From Cornus controversa (lineage: Eukaryota; Streptophyta; Magnoliopsida; Cornales; Cornaceae), in assembly GCA_026545225.1 (NCBI GenBank), contig CM048854.1:29048730-29112729 (forward strand): DNA of 64,000 nucleotides, given 5' to 3'. The first letter of the stretch is position 1; every line of letters starts with the position of its first letter. The notes beneath the pieces are model-generated. The model was not told the DNA's origin. It searched no databases and saw only the letters and a list, made by a program, of their open reading frames with translations. The translations under genes were made by a program, and so were the position numbers. This document shows, one piece after another, positions 47,405 to 59,280 of this stretch.

Positions 47405-48071
47405 TGAATTCTAATATACTAGAATTAGATTACTCTTTTTTGATAGTGTATCTTACGACTTTCTCAAAAATAGAAAGTGTCATAATAAAAAGTGCATTTT
47501 CTAAAAGTACTTTGTTGTTAAAAGGAGAAGGACATTGTCCCATATCGGGAAAAAAGTTCCTTACTCTGCAATAAATAAAGAGTGAAATCAAACTCTACAG
47601 TCATAACAAGACATAGCCGTTATGCAAGAATACATGCATTGCGACACTATCTTGCCCTATTTTTTCCTTTACCTCAAAGGTATTTAACCATCAAGGCACT
47701 AATTACAGATTCTACAAAGACTATGGTCCAATTCATTTGATGAAAGCACATGTTTGAGCTCAATATGTTAGAACTTTGGCAATATTGCTTTCACTTTTCC
47801 TACGAAATAGGAATATACTTTCCTTAATAATTGACCTCAGGAGTAATGAGAGTCACTTTTTAATTATTTATTTTAAAATGTGAGTGGATATGGTCCCACA
47901 CAAGATAAAAAGTTGCATACTTTGTCATAGATAAAAGGAAGGGTGTGAAATTAAAATGGTAGAGGCAGGGTGCTACACAAAAAAATATGTGCAACATCAC
48001 TCTCTTGCCGGTTTTATTTTAACAAAACAATCACTTTTTAAAAAAAAAAAAAAAAAAAGAGCTCTTAAACC
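47405..48071. other. Anonymous sequence between integrase and the inserted LTR
   Basis: Two loosely similar pieces (GTCCCATATCGGGAAAAAAG at about 47538 and GTCCCACACAAGATAAAAAG at about 47892) recall words common near the start of plant LTRs, so a further small retroelement fragment may be present. The last bases (poly(A), GAGCTCTTAAACC) match the minisatellite unit that resumes at 50477. Confidence 0.4.
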
Positions 48072-49816
48072 TGTAAAGATCTAAAAATTTTCTTTTATTT
48101 AATTATTTTCTTAAATATGATTTTAATTGATTTACATATATTTTAAATGTAAATTAAATATGTGGGGACTAGTTTAGAGGTCTAGAGAATTTTATGAACC
48201 ATTTGGTTTATTTTAAAATTTTAGGTCATCAGGACCCGAGACAAGGTTGGGTGGGCCCGGGAATTCAAATATTTTTTTTAAAAATTTTATTTTTAGTTAT
48301 AAACCAATTAGAATATTAGGAAAGATATAAAATTAATTTCAAGGCCATAACTGCTTTCATATTCGAAAACGGAGGTCGGAAAGGTACATTAAGTGACTAA
48401 GGGCATTTTGGTCTTTTTATGCCGTATGGCTTATAAATATCTATGAGATAGATATTTACATATTATTTATCTCTCTAAAACAGTCAACCAAGCTCTCCCT
48501 TCGCTCCTCTTTGTGTTCTTCTTCTTCTCTCTAGATTTAGAAGCCTTTAGGGTGTGATTCGGAAGCAACTAAGGAAGGGAAGTGTGTTCTAGCATGTTAT
48601 AGATGATTTTGTGAAATTCTAGGTTAAATTTCATGTTTTAGATTGATTTATGTATGTTTCTTTTTATTAGAAATGATGGGTAGATGATATAGAATGCATG
48701 AATTGCTTATATGTGTAAAATGTGATATGCGTTGCATATGTGGGATTTTGGGGAAAATGTTGAAGACCTAGCTTTGGGGTTGAGTATATGTATATGTCTA
48801 TTTGGGTTCTAGCATGACATGCTAGAATTGAACATATGGCATGAGATAGGTGCAATGCATCGAGAATTGCGATTGTATATGTGAAACGTGACATATTTTT
48901 GTGTGTGGGGTGTGTCTTAGAACTGACTCATGACAAAGTAGACGGGAACAATATCCCCGGGGGTTGAAAGATCTCGAACTTGCATAAGAGAGTTGGTTAC
49001 CGATGGTTTACTAGCCCTAAATAATTAAGACATGGGGTATATGACTTTGGTACATATTCGAATTTGGGTGTGTGAATGTGAGTATAATTCTGGAGATAAT
49101 GTGGTTAATATGAATTTTGTGATAATTCAGTTGAACTTGTGTTTGAATTTCAATTGTGTCATATGTTATATATATGATGGGTTGTGCATTAATGCATGAA
49201 ATTTATATATGTGGTTGTCAAGTTAAATTTGATAAATATGCCATGAGGTGAATGAAAGTCGGCTTTTAAATAGAATACTAAGAAACATGATACGTAGCTA
49301 GGCTATATATGTTGTTGTGTTTATGCAATGGTATGAAATGTGGATTTGAACGGATTATACAACATGTTATCATTGAGCCATTGAAATTGCTCATCCCCCT
49401 ACATTAACACTTTCAAGGCATGGCAATGAGGTTGTTGATGGTGAGCAACCGTGAGTAGAGCTTAGTGTTAGAAGAACACTTTTTTAGGTTATTTTGCATT
49501 TTGCACATCCGGGATGTGAACACGGTGCACTTAGAAATGTATAAGGAGACTTAAACCTTTTGGAATGTTGGATATAGGCAATTGTACCTTAAGTTATGTA
49601 ATTTACACCTAATGTTTATGACTCAAGCATATTTATCTGTGAATGTCATTTTATGATTTAATCAGTGATTTTGCATGTTTGGGATATTATAAAAATGATG
49701 ATTAAGTTCTATGATTGTATGTTTATGATGAGTAGAGGGATTAGATCAAAGATGGATATTTACATAAATTTACGAACACTTAGAGGTTTCTATAGATTTC
49801 CCAGTCGAAAGATTTT

Positions 49817-50123
49817 GATGCATTGTAATCCTCATTACGATGCATCGTAATTCAGCGATGTATCAAAATACCTAAGACGATGCATCGTAAATTCAGTGAG
49901 AACTGGAGTTGGATTCCAGGGGTTTTCACAAAATGTTATGCGTCTTCAGTGATGCATCATAAATTACGATGCATCGAAGTGGGTATTTCGATGTATCATA
50001 ATTAAGTTGGGATTTGGGTTAGAATTCTAGGGGATTTCGCAGGATGTTACGTAACTTGTGCGATGCATATCGTACATTACAATGCATCGTAACCAACATT
50101 ATGATACATCGTAATGTGTGACT
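49817..50123. repeat. Cluster of ACGATGCATCGT palindromes
   Basis: About nine full or decayed copies of the palindrome TTACGATGCATCGTAA lie within about 300 bases of the LTR. The best are near 49834-49852, 49878-49891 and 49960-49972; variants such as CGATGTATCATAATT and ACAATGCATCGTAA fill the rest. They lie in the 3' part of the LTR, downstream of its TATA box. Confidence 0.7.
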
Positions 50124-50329
50124 AGGTGGGACATTGAGATATGATTGGTTAATTAAAGGATGTCATATAACGGACCTACTGGGGTTAGTTAAGTTTGCAA
50201 TGTACATGTATACATGCATGCATGTGATTCAAGCTTCTGCGGTGATGTACAAGGATGGACATTCCATTAGGGTTTAATGGACGACGTCATCTTAGGTTTT
50301 TGAGAAACGAAAATCGGGACATGACAACT

Positions 50330-50341
50330 TGGTATCAGAGC
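50330..50341 (+). promoter_or_regulatory. Primer binding site, initiator tRNA-Met type
   Basis: TGGTATCAGAGC follows the LTR end by three bases and is the standard tRNA-iMet complementary site of many plant LTR elements. Confidence 0.75.
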
Positions 50342-50476
50342 ATGGTACCATAATGAGATTAGAGATGTGAGATGTATCAGAGTACAATTAGTGATGAGTA
50401 ATCTTGATGTTTGACTTTCACCATTCACTCCCATTTTTCTCGCTCTTATTCGGGTGTCGAAAATTGAGGCGTGACA

Positions 50477-51350
50477 AACCCACCAAAGCTAAGGTCTTAA
50501 ACAACCGATCGCTTACTGAAACTAAGGTCTTAAACGACCGATCACTTACAAAAAAAGAGGCCTTGAGCCCACCAAAGCTAAGGTCTTAAACGATCGATTG
50601 CTTATAAAAAAAAAAGGTCTTGAACCCACCAAAGCTAAGATCTTAAACGATCGATCGCTTACTAAAGCTAAGGTCTGAACGATTGATCACTTATAAAAAA
50701 AAAGAGGCCTTGAGCCCACCAAAGCTAAGGTCTTAAATAACCGATCGCTTATTAAAGTTAAGGTCTAAATGATCGATCACTTACAAAAAAAAGATGCATT
50801 GAGCCCACCAAAACTAAGGTATTAAATGACCGACCACTTACAAAAAAAAGAGTCACTGAGCCCACCAAAGCTAAGATCTTAAATGATCGATTGCTTACAA
50901 AAAAAGAAGCTTTGATCCCACCAAATCTAAGGTCTTAAACGACTGATTGCTTACTAAAACTAAGGTCTTAAACGACCGATTGCTTATAAAAAAAAAGGCC
51001 TTAAGCCCACCAAAGCTGAGGTCTTAAACGACTCATCACTTACTGAAACTAAAGTCTTAAACAACCGATCTCTTATTAAAAATAAGGGTCTTAAGCCCAC
51101 CAAAGCTAAGGTCTTAAACGACTAATCATTTATTAAAGCTAAGGTCTGAATAATTGATCACTTACAAAAAAAAAGAGGCCTTAAGTTCACCAAAAATAAT
51201 GTCTTAAGTTACTGATCGCTTACCAAAGCTAAGGTCTTAAACGACTGATCGTTTACTGAAGCTAAGGTCCAAATAACCGATCACACACAAGCAAAAGGCG
51301 TTGAGCCCACCGAGGCTGAGGTTCCAATGACCGATCGCTTACAGAAGAAG
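50477..51350 (+). repeat. Minisatellite of the Tat 3' region
   Basis: About 20 degenerate copies of the core AAGGTCTTAAACGACCGATC followed by GCTTA are present, interleaved with AAAAAAAGAGGCCTTGAGCC and CACCAAAGCT. Spacing alternates between about 35 and 60 bases. The array originally continued into 48050-48071 before the Gypsy insertion. Tandem repeats between pol and the 3' LTR are well known in Tat/Ogre elements. Confidence 0.85.
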
Positions 51351-51789
51351 CACCTTGCATCATAAGTCGATAGATTGGAAAAGCCTACCCTAAAGGCACT
51401 ATTTGTTGATCTCCTAAGTGAAGAAAGCTAAGACATTATCTACCAAACGCCGATCATCCACACAAAATTCTCAATTGATAAATAGAATTGGGAAAGAGTT
51501 TTCGTTCTACTAAGTGAGGCCAAGGTCAAACCTGCTAAAACATTTTTCTGTTCATGAATTATCAAGTGTTGAAGTATCAAGCAGAATCAAAGGAGGATGT
51601 TTGAGGAAATTGAAGCGCAAAAGAAATTGTAGTATTGATCAGAATGTTGATTACAAAAGAAGGGATAAAAATGTAAATATCCCTTAACATAGAGCTCTGA
51701 TTGAGCGTTACAAAAAAAATGAGAGAAGAAAGAAAACTACAAGAGTCAACCCTGGTGAGCTGCCCTATCCTCAATGTTGAAATCTTGAG

Positions 51790-53670
51790 AAAATCTGTGG
51801 ACTTTCATTCAGCTTCGTCAACCGTAGGAATGCCGTATTCGTCAGACGGCTCAATCCCTTGATCAATATCAAACTCATCAGGATCTTGATAGTCATGTTT
51901 AGCCCAGTCTTCCCTCCTTATTTGAAGCCATACCAAAAGTCATCAGCGATCTTCAAAGCTAGAAACTTCAAAAATCGTTGATACATCTCAAGTCCTCCAG
52001 ACTTGCAGACATGTAGCATAACCTGGAGCTCAGCAGCCTTCTGTTCGGCCTCTAAGGCCTTTTACTCAAATTGAGCGATCGTCTTTTTTTCAGCAAAAGA
52101 TTTCACCTCCCCCTTAAGGCTTTCGACCTTACTTTTGCTCAGACGTTCAACCTCTAGAGCTTTGTAGAGGGAGATAGTCATATAAGCATTTTTCATCACC
52201 ATAAATTAAGCAAAGTCAAGAAAAAAAATATAATAAGGAAAAAAAAAGAATGAATGAAGAAAACAAAAGAAGCAGTGGAACGAACCTCCATAATATAAAG
52301 AAGCACGTGGCAAGGAGCTCATCCCTATCAGATCCTTGTTGACGGAGCCTATCCCTAGGAAGCCAAATCCCATGGGCTAGAATCCCCATAACATCATAGT
52401 TAAGGGCAGCACAATCCTCCATCGTCAAGAACAATCCATCAAACTTCCTCAAGTTTGGAGTCCACCATTCAGTCAGGCCCACGAACAGTTCTTCAGCAGC
52501 ACTACTGGCAGGATTAGCCAAGATCAAAGCGGAAGAGAAGGAGCTCTATCCCTTCATGGCATGCGCCAATAATTTATGGCATTTGGATGAATGCAGAGCA
52601 CCAGAAGAAGCCCTTTTCTGAGGAGAAGAGGGGGCAGCAGACTTTTTCTTATCTTACTTAGCCTTGGTATTCCCTTTAGCATTTTTGGCCTTTAGTTGGC
52701 TAGAAGTAAAAGATCCTCTCTTTGTCTTAGGTTTAGGCATCTCCATCTTTGAATCTGAAGATTTGGAATCAGGGTACAAAGAAGAAGATTCAACTGAAGA
52801 GTTACAAGTGAGAGCCTAAAGCTGCGAAGTGACTGGAACTTCTTTGTAGAAGGATGAACGTCCCAAACTTTCTTTTTCAAAAATTCAATTCGATCAGCTG
52901 CAAAAAAGGGGGGGGGGAGAATAAAATTATGCAAGAAAAATAAAGAAAAGACAAGTGCTGAAAGTTCCTTAGGGCGTCTAAAGAGAAACTTGCCGAATAG
53001 AGTACTGAATGAAGGAACCACAACATCACCAAAAGCACTAAGGATAGGAAAGTGCTATGCATCCCTAACGTTCCAAACTCCTTTCACCAAAACGAGTTTT
53101 TCTTTTCACAACTTATCAGAAGTAGGAGTGTCAAAATAAATCATTTTGTCCTTGTTAGGGAACAGATGGTAGGTTATCCTCCGATATAACTCAGTGGAGA
53201 GAATAGTAGAACAAAAGGTCGTTCAAACTTAGGTTTAGCTTATAAATACGATTTAAGGAAAGCAAGTAAGAAACAATGCAAAAATATTTAGGGTTTAGCT
53301 GAAGTGGTGCAAGCCTCAGTTTGTAAAGAATAAAGCTTTAAAAAGGATGAAGAAAAAACCTAAAAGTTTTCAAGTCAGAAATTGAGAAAAGGACTTCGCC
53401 TTTTCCAACTCTATTGCCAGAGCTGTAATCAGAATCCAAAAGGTAACCCTAAATTATAACGTCACTAGGAATACGACATTCCTCCCTAATCCTCTCAATA
53501 TCAACTAACTGCCTAGTCACTGAAGCAACAACCACACCCTAATTAGATGTGACTGCTTCCGTAATGGCAATTATGGGTTGGGTAATTTCTACGATTTGAA
53601 GAGAGGAATTAGATATTGTGGCCTCGCGATTATTAGAAAGTGTACAATCCCTGTCACTTGAAGACATCAT
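51790..53670 (-). pseudogene. Decayed antisense reading frame of the Tat element
   Basis: On the minus strand, starting with ATGATG at 53665-53670 (MMSSSDRDCTLSNNREAT..), a frame with stops and shifts runs through ..GDVVVPSFSTLFGKFLFRRP and FAADRIEFLKKKVWDV (about 53020-52850), then FVGLTEWWTPNLRKFDGLFL (about 52450). It ends in a charged, coiled-coil-like stretch (LEVERLSKSKVESLKGEV.., ALEAEQKAAELQVML) near 52180-52000. Its position and style recall the extra antisense ORFs of some Tat elements (putative gypsy-type transposon or plant mobile-domain-like proteins). The family assignment is from memory of the pattern and is tentative. Confidence 0.5.
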
Positions 53671-54112
53671 AAGGATAAAAAAACGTAGGTAAAAGAATGA
53701 AAACTAACTTACAAAGACAAACCGGTACTAGGAAGATCAAGAAAAATGAATTTAAAAGAGAAGATAATCAGTTGACAAAGATTTGTGGCTAAAAATAATG
53801 AAGTGTCAAGACAAAAACACAAAGGTAGAGTAAAAGGGTCACTTACGTGCGCAACGTCGTCGTTAGTACCTCAGCATTAATAAGGGTCCTCGATAGAGAG
53901 AATAAAATGATGAAGGCATCTATAGAAATTCGCTCTGGTTTGGGCAAGCTCAAATTGAAGGGAATTGGGGACAAATTGTAGGGGGAAAAATCCCCCAGCT
54001 ATTCACATGGGCTTACCAACATGTGAACGGGTTAAACCCAAGAGAAATCAAGCTCAAAGTTCAGCATAAGCCCCAAAGAATAGTCTCAAAAGGAAGAATG
54101 GACTCAGTCGCC

Positions 54113-54355
54113 TCTTTTAAAGGCTAAAATGACCCAACTCAGACATAATTAGTCCAAACTCTATTAGGAATCTATCGTCTTGAGAGAAAAGATAGCTGCA
54201 AATAAGAAAATTTGAATCCTGAAAAGATGAATGAAACAGGGATCCCCGAATCATCACATCTCTTTCTCTGAAAAAATATTGTGTTCTTGAAATTATTGGG
54301 TGTGTTCATTAAATTTATTAGTAAGAAATTAGCTAAACAATTTTTTGTACCAACA
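54113..54355 (+). repeat. 3' LTR of the Tat-type element
   Basis: Matches 27807-28078 with substitutions and a 33-base gap. Purine-rich tracts at about 53976-53990 (TAGGGGGAAAAA) and 54088-54099 (AAAAGGAAGAA) are candidate polypurine tracts, so the true LTR start may be as far up as about 53990. Confidence 0.7.
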
Positions 54356-55692
54356 ATATTGAATGAGATAATCATAGAAATTTAGTTTGTAATTTTTATA
54401 CTGAAGTTATATAATTTAGAAGATCCTATTTGAATATACAAAAGAATATGTTATATTGTATATGATATTACTATCATATCTTATCATTATAATTATTTTT
54501 GTTTGATCTTTTACAAGTTGAACAGTTTGATTTAGAGGTTGGCTACATGGTTGAAGTATCATATACATGTTGAAAACATTAAAAAGATACACATATTTAT
54601 CCGACTTGAATTCGATATGAACGCTTCATCCTCAAAGAAGTATTTGTGCTTTAGTTATTTTAAGGAGAGACATAATCTCTTCCAAGTATTTTCATGCATC
54701 ACAATAATCTTGTCGCAATACCCAAAAAAAATAATGACCCCATTATGTGTTTCTCACGTAATTGACTTCTACACGGAATATACACGGAATTTTCAATGGA
54801 GCTGTGTTATTCGTAGTTGCGACACTTTAATTTCTTTCCATTAACTTGACTGATCATGTGATGCATTGACATGAAAAGCGCGCACTCGAAGATATTGGGA
54901 GTTAGCTACACTGCATGTGGAGGCTGCCAATTCTGGCTTTGTCAATTCTTCCTGGTTCACTTGAGAGGCCACAAGTTGACATTCATTTTTAACCATGGAC
55001 ACAGATTATTAGCGTGGCTAAAATTAGTAGTTCCTGTAACAGTGGACTAGTGGGGGATATATGTTTATTTTGTGGATTCTTGATTGTATATTCAAGTGCA
55101 ATTTGAAATTTTAAAAAGAAAAATAATTGTCTCGTTGAACTATTGTGGAACCCACGGACTCACATAACACATTATGTCTTGTCTGGCTTTCACTTTTTTT
55201 ATCATAAAAAGTTTTGTACTTTGTTTGCAGAAAATATTAAATTCCTAATTTCTTGGTAGTTTCTACTCTGAAAATAGATAGATGAATGGAGAAAACATAC
55301 AGCAAGATGGGTTGTTAGGAGTTCCAAATGCCTAGACATGACATGATGGATTGGTAGTATTTGAATGTAAATCTCTTCTTTTTTTTTTTTTTTGTGGTTT
55401 AGAATTGAACACTGCTAATTAATGCTAGTGATGATCATTAATAAGTGTCTTAATGCTTCTTTAATTAGGTGTTTTGTACACCTTTTCCCAGTTGTAAGAG
55501 GCAGTGCTTCTCACTTTTGATGTAATAAGTTTCTTTTTAGACTATGGTCAATGACTGATCATTTAACCCACTTGAAATAAGCTTTAGGTTTAGCTGAAAT
55601 TCACTGCTAACTAGTTTTTGTTTTTGCTAGCTAGTCAACAACTGGCTATTAATATGTTCCTTTTCTTGGTACTTGCTTAACAGCTAGCCTTG

Positions 55693-55693
<1 letters not shown>

Positions 55694-55732
<39 letters not shown>
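55694..55732. repeat. (TA)n microsatellite
   Basis: An uninterrupted run of alternating T and A. Confidence 0.9.
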
Positions 55733-55737
<5 letters not shown>

Positions 55738-56201
55738 TCCTCAAACTCCATAATGGTGAGATATTCCTACTGTTAGTTGGTGGACTGAAATGCAAAACAA
55801 GGGCCAAATGGTGACAGCCACCACGCAATCCCTTGAAATGTATCATATGCTAATATGATTGAGAATGAGGCAAATGAATCTGGAATGAATATAACAAATC
55901 ATACATAGACACATACGTTTTATAGTTTAGGCTGCTCTTTAATTTCAACTTCTTTTGTCCTAACTTTACTGTATGTTCATTCTAATTCCACCGTTAGCAC
56001 ACCACCAAGAACTGGGGTCTTGACTTCTTATACCATGACAATCACATACATTTTCAAGTGCTTGTCACATTCAACCCAATTTTCTTGTCTTACAATCATT
56101 ATACTGTAATGCACGGGCACTTATATAGGTTATCATACACAAACCGAGCCCAGATCAAATTATGAGACCCTAGAAAAATTCAGCATATATAGAAACCCAA
56201 G

Positions 56202-56258
<57 letters not shown>

Positions 56259-56495
56259 GTTGCTCAGGCTGAATTCAGCCAGAAAGATACAAGGTGGGGA
56301 TGGTGCCCAGACTCACCTTATGTCCGTTGGCCAGAGGCGATTTCAATGCATCTTTATTCTAAAAAGTATGTTTATTACAGTGATAGCGTCTTTGTCTTAG
56401 AGCATTCGATATAGTCTGGTTATACTGGATTGTAGGTTGACTCGTTTTATAAAGTTAGTGCGGGACTTACTACATGACTGGCTCCACACTTTGAT

Positions 56496-56533
56496 GGCCA
56501 CAAGTCTCGCTACCTATAGCGAGGCTTATGGCC
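56496..56533. repeat. Short GC-richer hairpin
   Basis: GGCCACAAGTCTCGCTA pairs with TAGCGAGGCTTATGGCC (about 15 of 17 positions, the rest wobble-compatible) over a loop of only a few bases. Confidence 0.6.
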
Positions 56534-56998
56534 AACCATGACTGATTGATGTATATTTTTATATATATTTTTTAATATCTCTTTCTCATCAAGAATCATA
56601 TCGATTATGATTATGATTTTATATATATATATATATATATATAACTGGTAGGGAAAAAATGAAAATAAATAAATAAAAGTGTTACTATACCAGTTAGTTG
56701 GCTTGACAATTATAGAGAGTCATTCTCCATAGTTTAAATGTGGCCATTCGGTTGGCTAGGCACCGTACCAGATGGCCTTAGCATTTTTCTACCGACAAAC
56801 ATGAGATGGTGGCGAGCTATTCATTGGGCTTATCCGAATAAAAAAAAAGATATGCATGATGATGATGATATATTAGGTCATGGTCATTTTCAATCTAGAT
56901 TAGTTTTTAATTTGACCAGTTGTGACTTGGTTCCAAAATTTAGGTTATAGTCATTTTCAATCTCCATCAACCCAGCATCCTTTAATTCTACTTTCAGC

Positions 56999-57031
<33 letters not shown>

Positions 57032-58553
57032 GGGGAATGTGTGACAATTCAAAGATCGACCATGGCATGTGAAAATTTCCTGGTGGAATGGGCCAACTCG
57101 GCTTCAATTTAGAGTTCTTTCAGCCGTTGGACATCGAAACACAACTTTGCTCTGTGAAGTAACAAAGACTGTACCACAGTTTAGAGCACTAGTAGTCGGT
57201 TTCATTGTTATTTCTTCTCCCTATAGTACTTTCTCATGTTCTATGGGATGTCATGTTTGATCATATAAATAATACTTGAATTACATTTTGTTTAAAAAAA
57301 ATTAATGGGTGTTCACTCGAGATCGTGATAAAGGAATAATATTATGACCGGAAATGATTCCTAAACTTATGTTCGGAGAAGTGAATTGGTGCCTTGAATT
57401 TGAAATCGGTGAAAATTTAGTTCAAAATTGGATAAAGTGCAAAAACTCTCCTATGATATATCGTTTGTGTAAAATCACCCTCTATTTTTTAAAATGAGTT
57501 GTGTTAATTCCTATTTTTACATAAGGGTGCAAATACTTCCATTTGATCACTTTTTGACATAACGTATTAGTTTTATTCCAGTTTTGCCCTCTTAACATAT
57601 ATATACCCAAAATGCCCCTCTTATAAATGTTTTATTAAATACTCAAATTTTACACATTCTGATCCCCCCCTCTCTCTCTCTCTCTCACACACATCTACAT
57701 AAGTTTTCCTCCAATTTTTTTCTCTATCAAAATGAAATTGCAAGTCTAGAGAAAAATTTTAAGTGTTTTTTTCTACAAATCTACATAGAAATTAAGTGTT
57801 TTCTCTCTACCAGAATGTATTGCAAAGGCAATTCATCATAAAAACTCATTTAGAATTATAAATTCAGTTAAACCGAATTAAACCTTACACATTATAAATT
57901 TAGTGAAACACTAATTTTCTAGTAAAGAAAACAAGAGCACTAATTAATTCTTTATTTCCATTTAATTTGAAAATTGTGCACAGTTAACCTGATAGATACA
58001 TCCATATATAAAGATTAACAAGAGTACTAATTAATATTCAAGGCTTTAAGTAACAATAAACTTTTCGGGTAGGAAATTTTTTTTTAAAGCTAAACATTAT
58101 GCGAAGAGGATTAGATTTTATTGATTTAAACTATAAGTTGATGAATTGACAAACTTCTGATAACAAAATTGAGAAATATAAAAATAACTATTCAGCATGT
58201 GACTTAAAAATATTAAGTTCTTTTGATCAATTTAGAATACATACTTGCTTGTTTCAGACTAAAAATCTGCAATACTATTAAGTTGCACATTGTTTGACAA
58301 ACACACATATATGGAGACTCCTCCTGTTCTATATAAATTTATGCCTACATGGAGAAGCTTCAGAGTTCACACTAGAGTTGTGTTGTTAATACATGACATA
58401 TAATCATTTTTCTATAATTATAGTTAATACATGACATATAATCATTTTCCTATAATTATATATATATATGCACATACATTACGTCTTAATCACATAACTC
58501 GTGATTGGGGCTGCTGCTCCGAAGCACCTCGCAGGAATTGGGCGGCTTGGAAG

Positions 58554-59230
58554 TAGCGGTGATAATTCGTGTGCCCGTGTCATATCTATCGATAAGTATT
58601 TTTTAAATAGTTCAATCTTAACCTAACCTGTTTAATAATGGTGTCACACACCCTCAACACTAATCTAACTCATTTATTAAACATGTTACTCGTGTCGACT
58701 CGTGTAACCCGTTTAATAAACATATCATATAATGACATAACTTGTTTAATAATATTTTTAATTCGTTTAACGTATATCATATGAATTTCTCCACTCCTCG
58801 AAATCCATCTGAAGATTATATAAAACATAAAGTACATATCAATACACAAATCTTAAAATCAAACTATATTATAAATTTTGTATCTATATATAAACTCAAA
58901 CCATACTAAGGTGATTTAACAACGGAAAAGACCACATAACAATCTCATCCTTGTATTTTATGCTACATCAATCCTATAAACAAACAAATAGATTACAAAC
59001 AATTGCAATATATATAAGTTTGTATAAAAAATCATAATATATCTCATGTCGTAATCGTGTCACAAGTTAAATAATTTAAATCCAAATTTAATATAATTTT
59101 TGCGTATCGTGTTCGTGTTGATTTATTTATTAAATGTATCGGCTTATCTCAAACTCAAACTCACTTAACTCATATCGTATTCGTATAATCGTATTGTGTT
59201 ATCGCGTCGTATCTAATTTTACCACTCCTA
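58554..59230. mobile_element. Non-autonomous hAT-like element (677 bp)
   Basis: The ends are TAGCGGTGATAATT on the left and TAGGAGTGGTAAAATT on the right (minus strand). The flanking 8-mers CTTGGAAG and TTTGAAAG match at six of eight positions, as expected for an aged hAT target duplication. The interior is rich in TCGTGTCG-type words. No transposase is present. The TAG(G/C)(A/G)GTG start resembles the element at 25301-25942. Confidence 0.65.
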
Positions 59231-59256
59231 TTTGAAAGCGGATTCGCCCTAAATTA

Positions 59257-59280
59257 GCGAACTCAATATTTTGAGTTCGC
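59257..59280. repeat. Perfect 10-bp hairpin with 4-base loop
   Basis: GCGAACTCAA, loop TATT, then TTGAGTTCGC. It lies just outside the hAT-like element and is too isolated to assign a function. Confidence 0.7.

Larger units (their letters stand above)
48072..50476 (+). mobile_element. Internally deleted Gypsy element, mostly one long LTR (Tekay-like)
   Basis: It starts TGTAAAGATCTAAAAATTTT and ends GAGGCGTGACA. A 4-bp AACC flanks both sides (48068-48071 and 50477-50480), and host minisatellite sequence is collinear across the insertion. The first LTR appears to end at GGGACATGACA (50326), followed by a primer site. About 100 bases of leader and a short remnant ending in GTGACA follow, so nearly all internal sequence and most of the second LTR are gone. 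A TATAAATA box lies at about 48431. No pol is present, so the lineage call rests on LTR ends and primer type. Confidence 0.6.
27807..54355 (+). mobile_element. Old Tat-type Ty3/Gypsy element, broken and invaded by other elements
   Basis: Similar short LTRs mark the ends (27807-28078 and about 54113-54355). In order there are: a TGGCACCGT-type primer site, gag, aspartic protease, reverse transcriptase, RNase H, a second RNase H, integrase, a minisatellite, an antisense decayed frame and the 3' LTR. A second (archaeal-type) RNase H and extra sequence with tandem repeats after pol are known features of the Tat/Ogre lineage. All frames carry stops and indels. Without the inserted elements the original would be roughly 11-12 kb. 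It is interrupted at 30523-31954, 32849-44075, 45212-46039 and 48072-50476. Confidence 0.8.
54356..58553. other. Intergenic sequence right of the nest
   Basis: No gene is recognised. It holds a (TA)19 tract at 55694-55732, a TA/GA tract at about 56196-56253, a short hairpin at 56496-56533, a TA/CA tract at 57000-57029 and, at 57430-57600, a stretch that resembles the ends of Mutator-like fold-back repeats. ACATGACATATAATCATTTT is repeated at about 58391 and 58430. A 101-codon open frame at 54539-54844 has no recognised domain. Confidence 0.5.

Noticed and set aside
50477-51350. CRISPR-like array of repeats
   Set aside because: Units are degenerate, the spacing varies and there are no unique spacers; this is a plant minisatellite in a retrotransposon.
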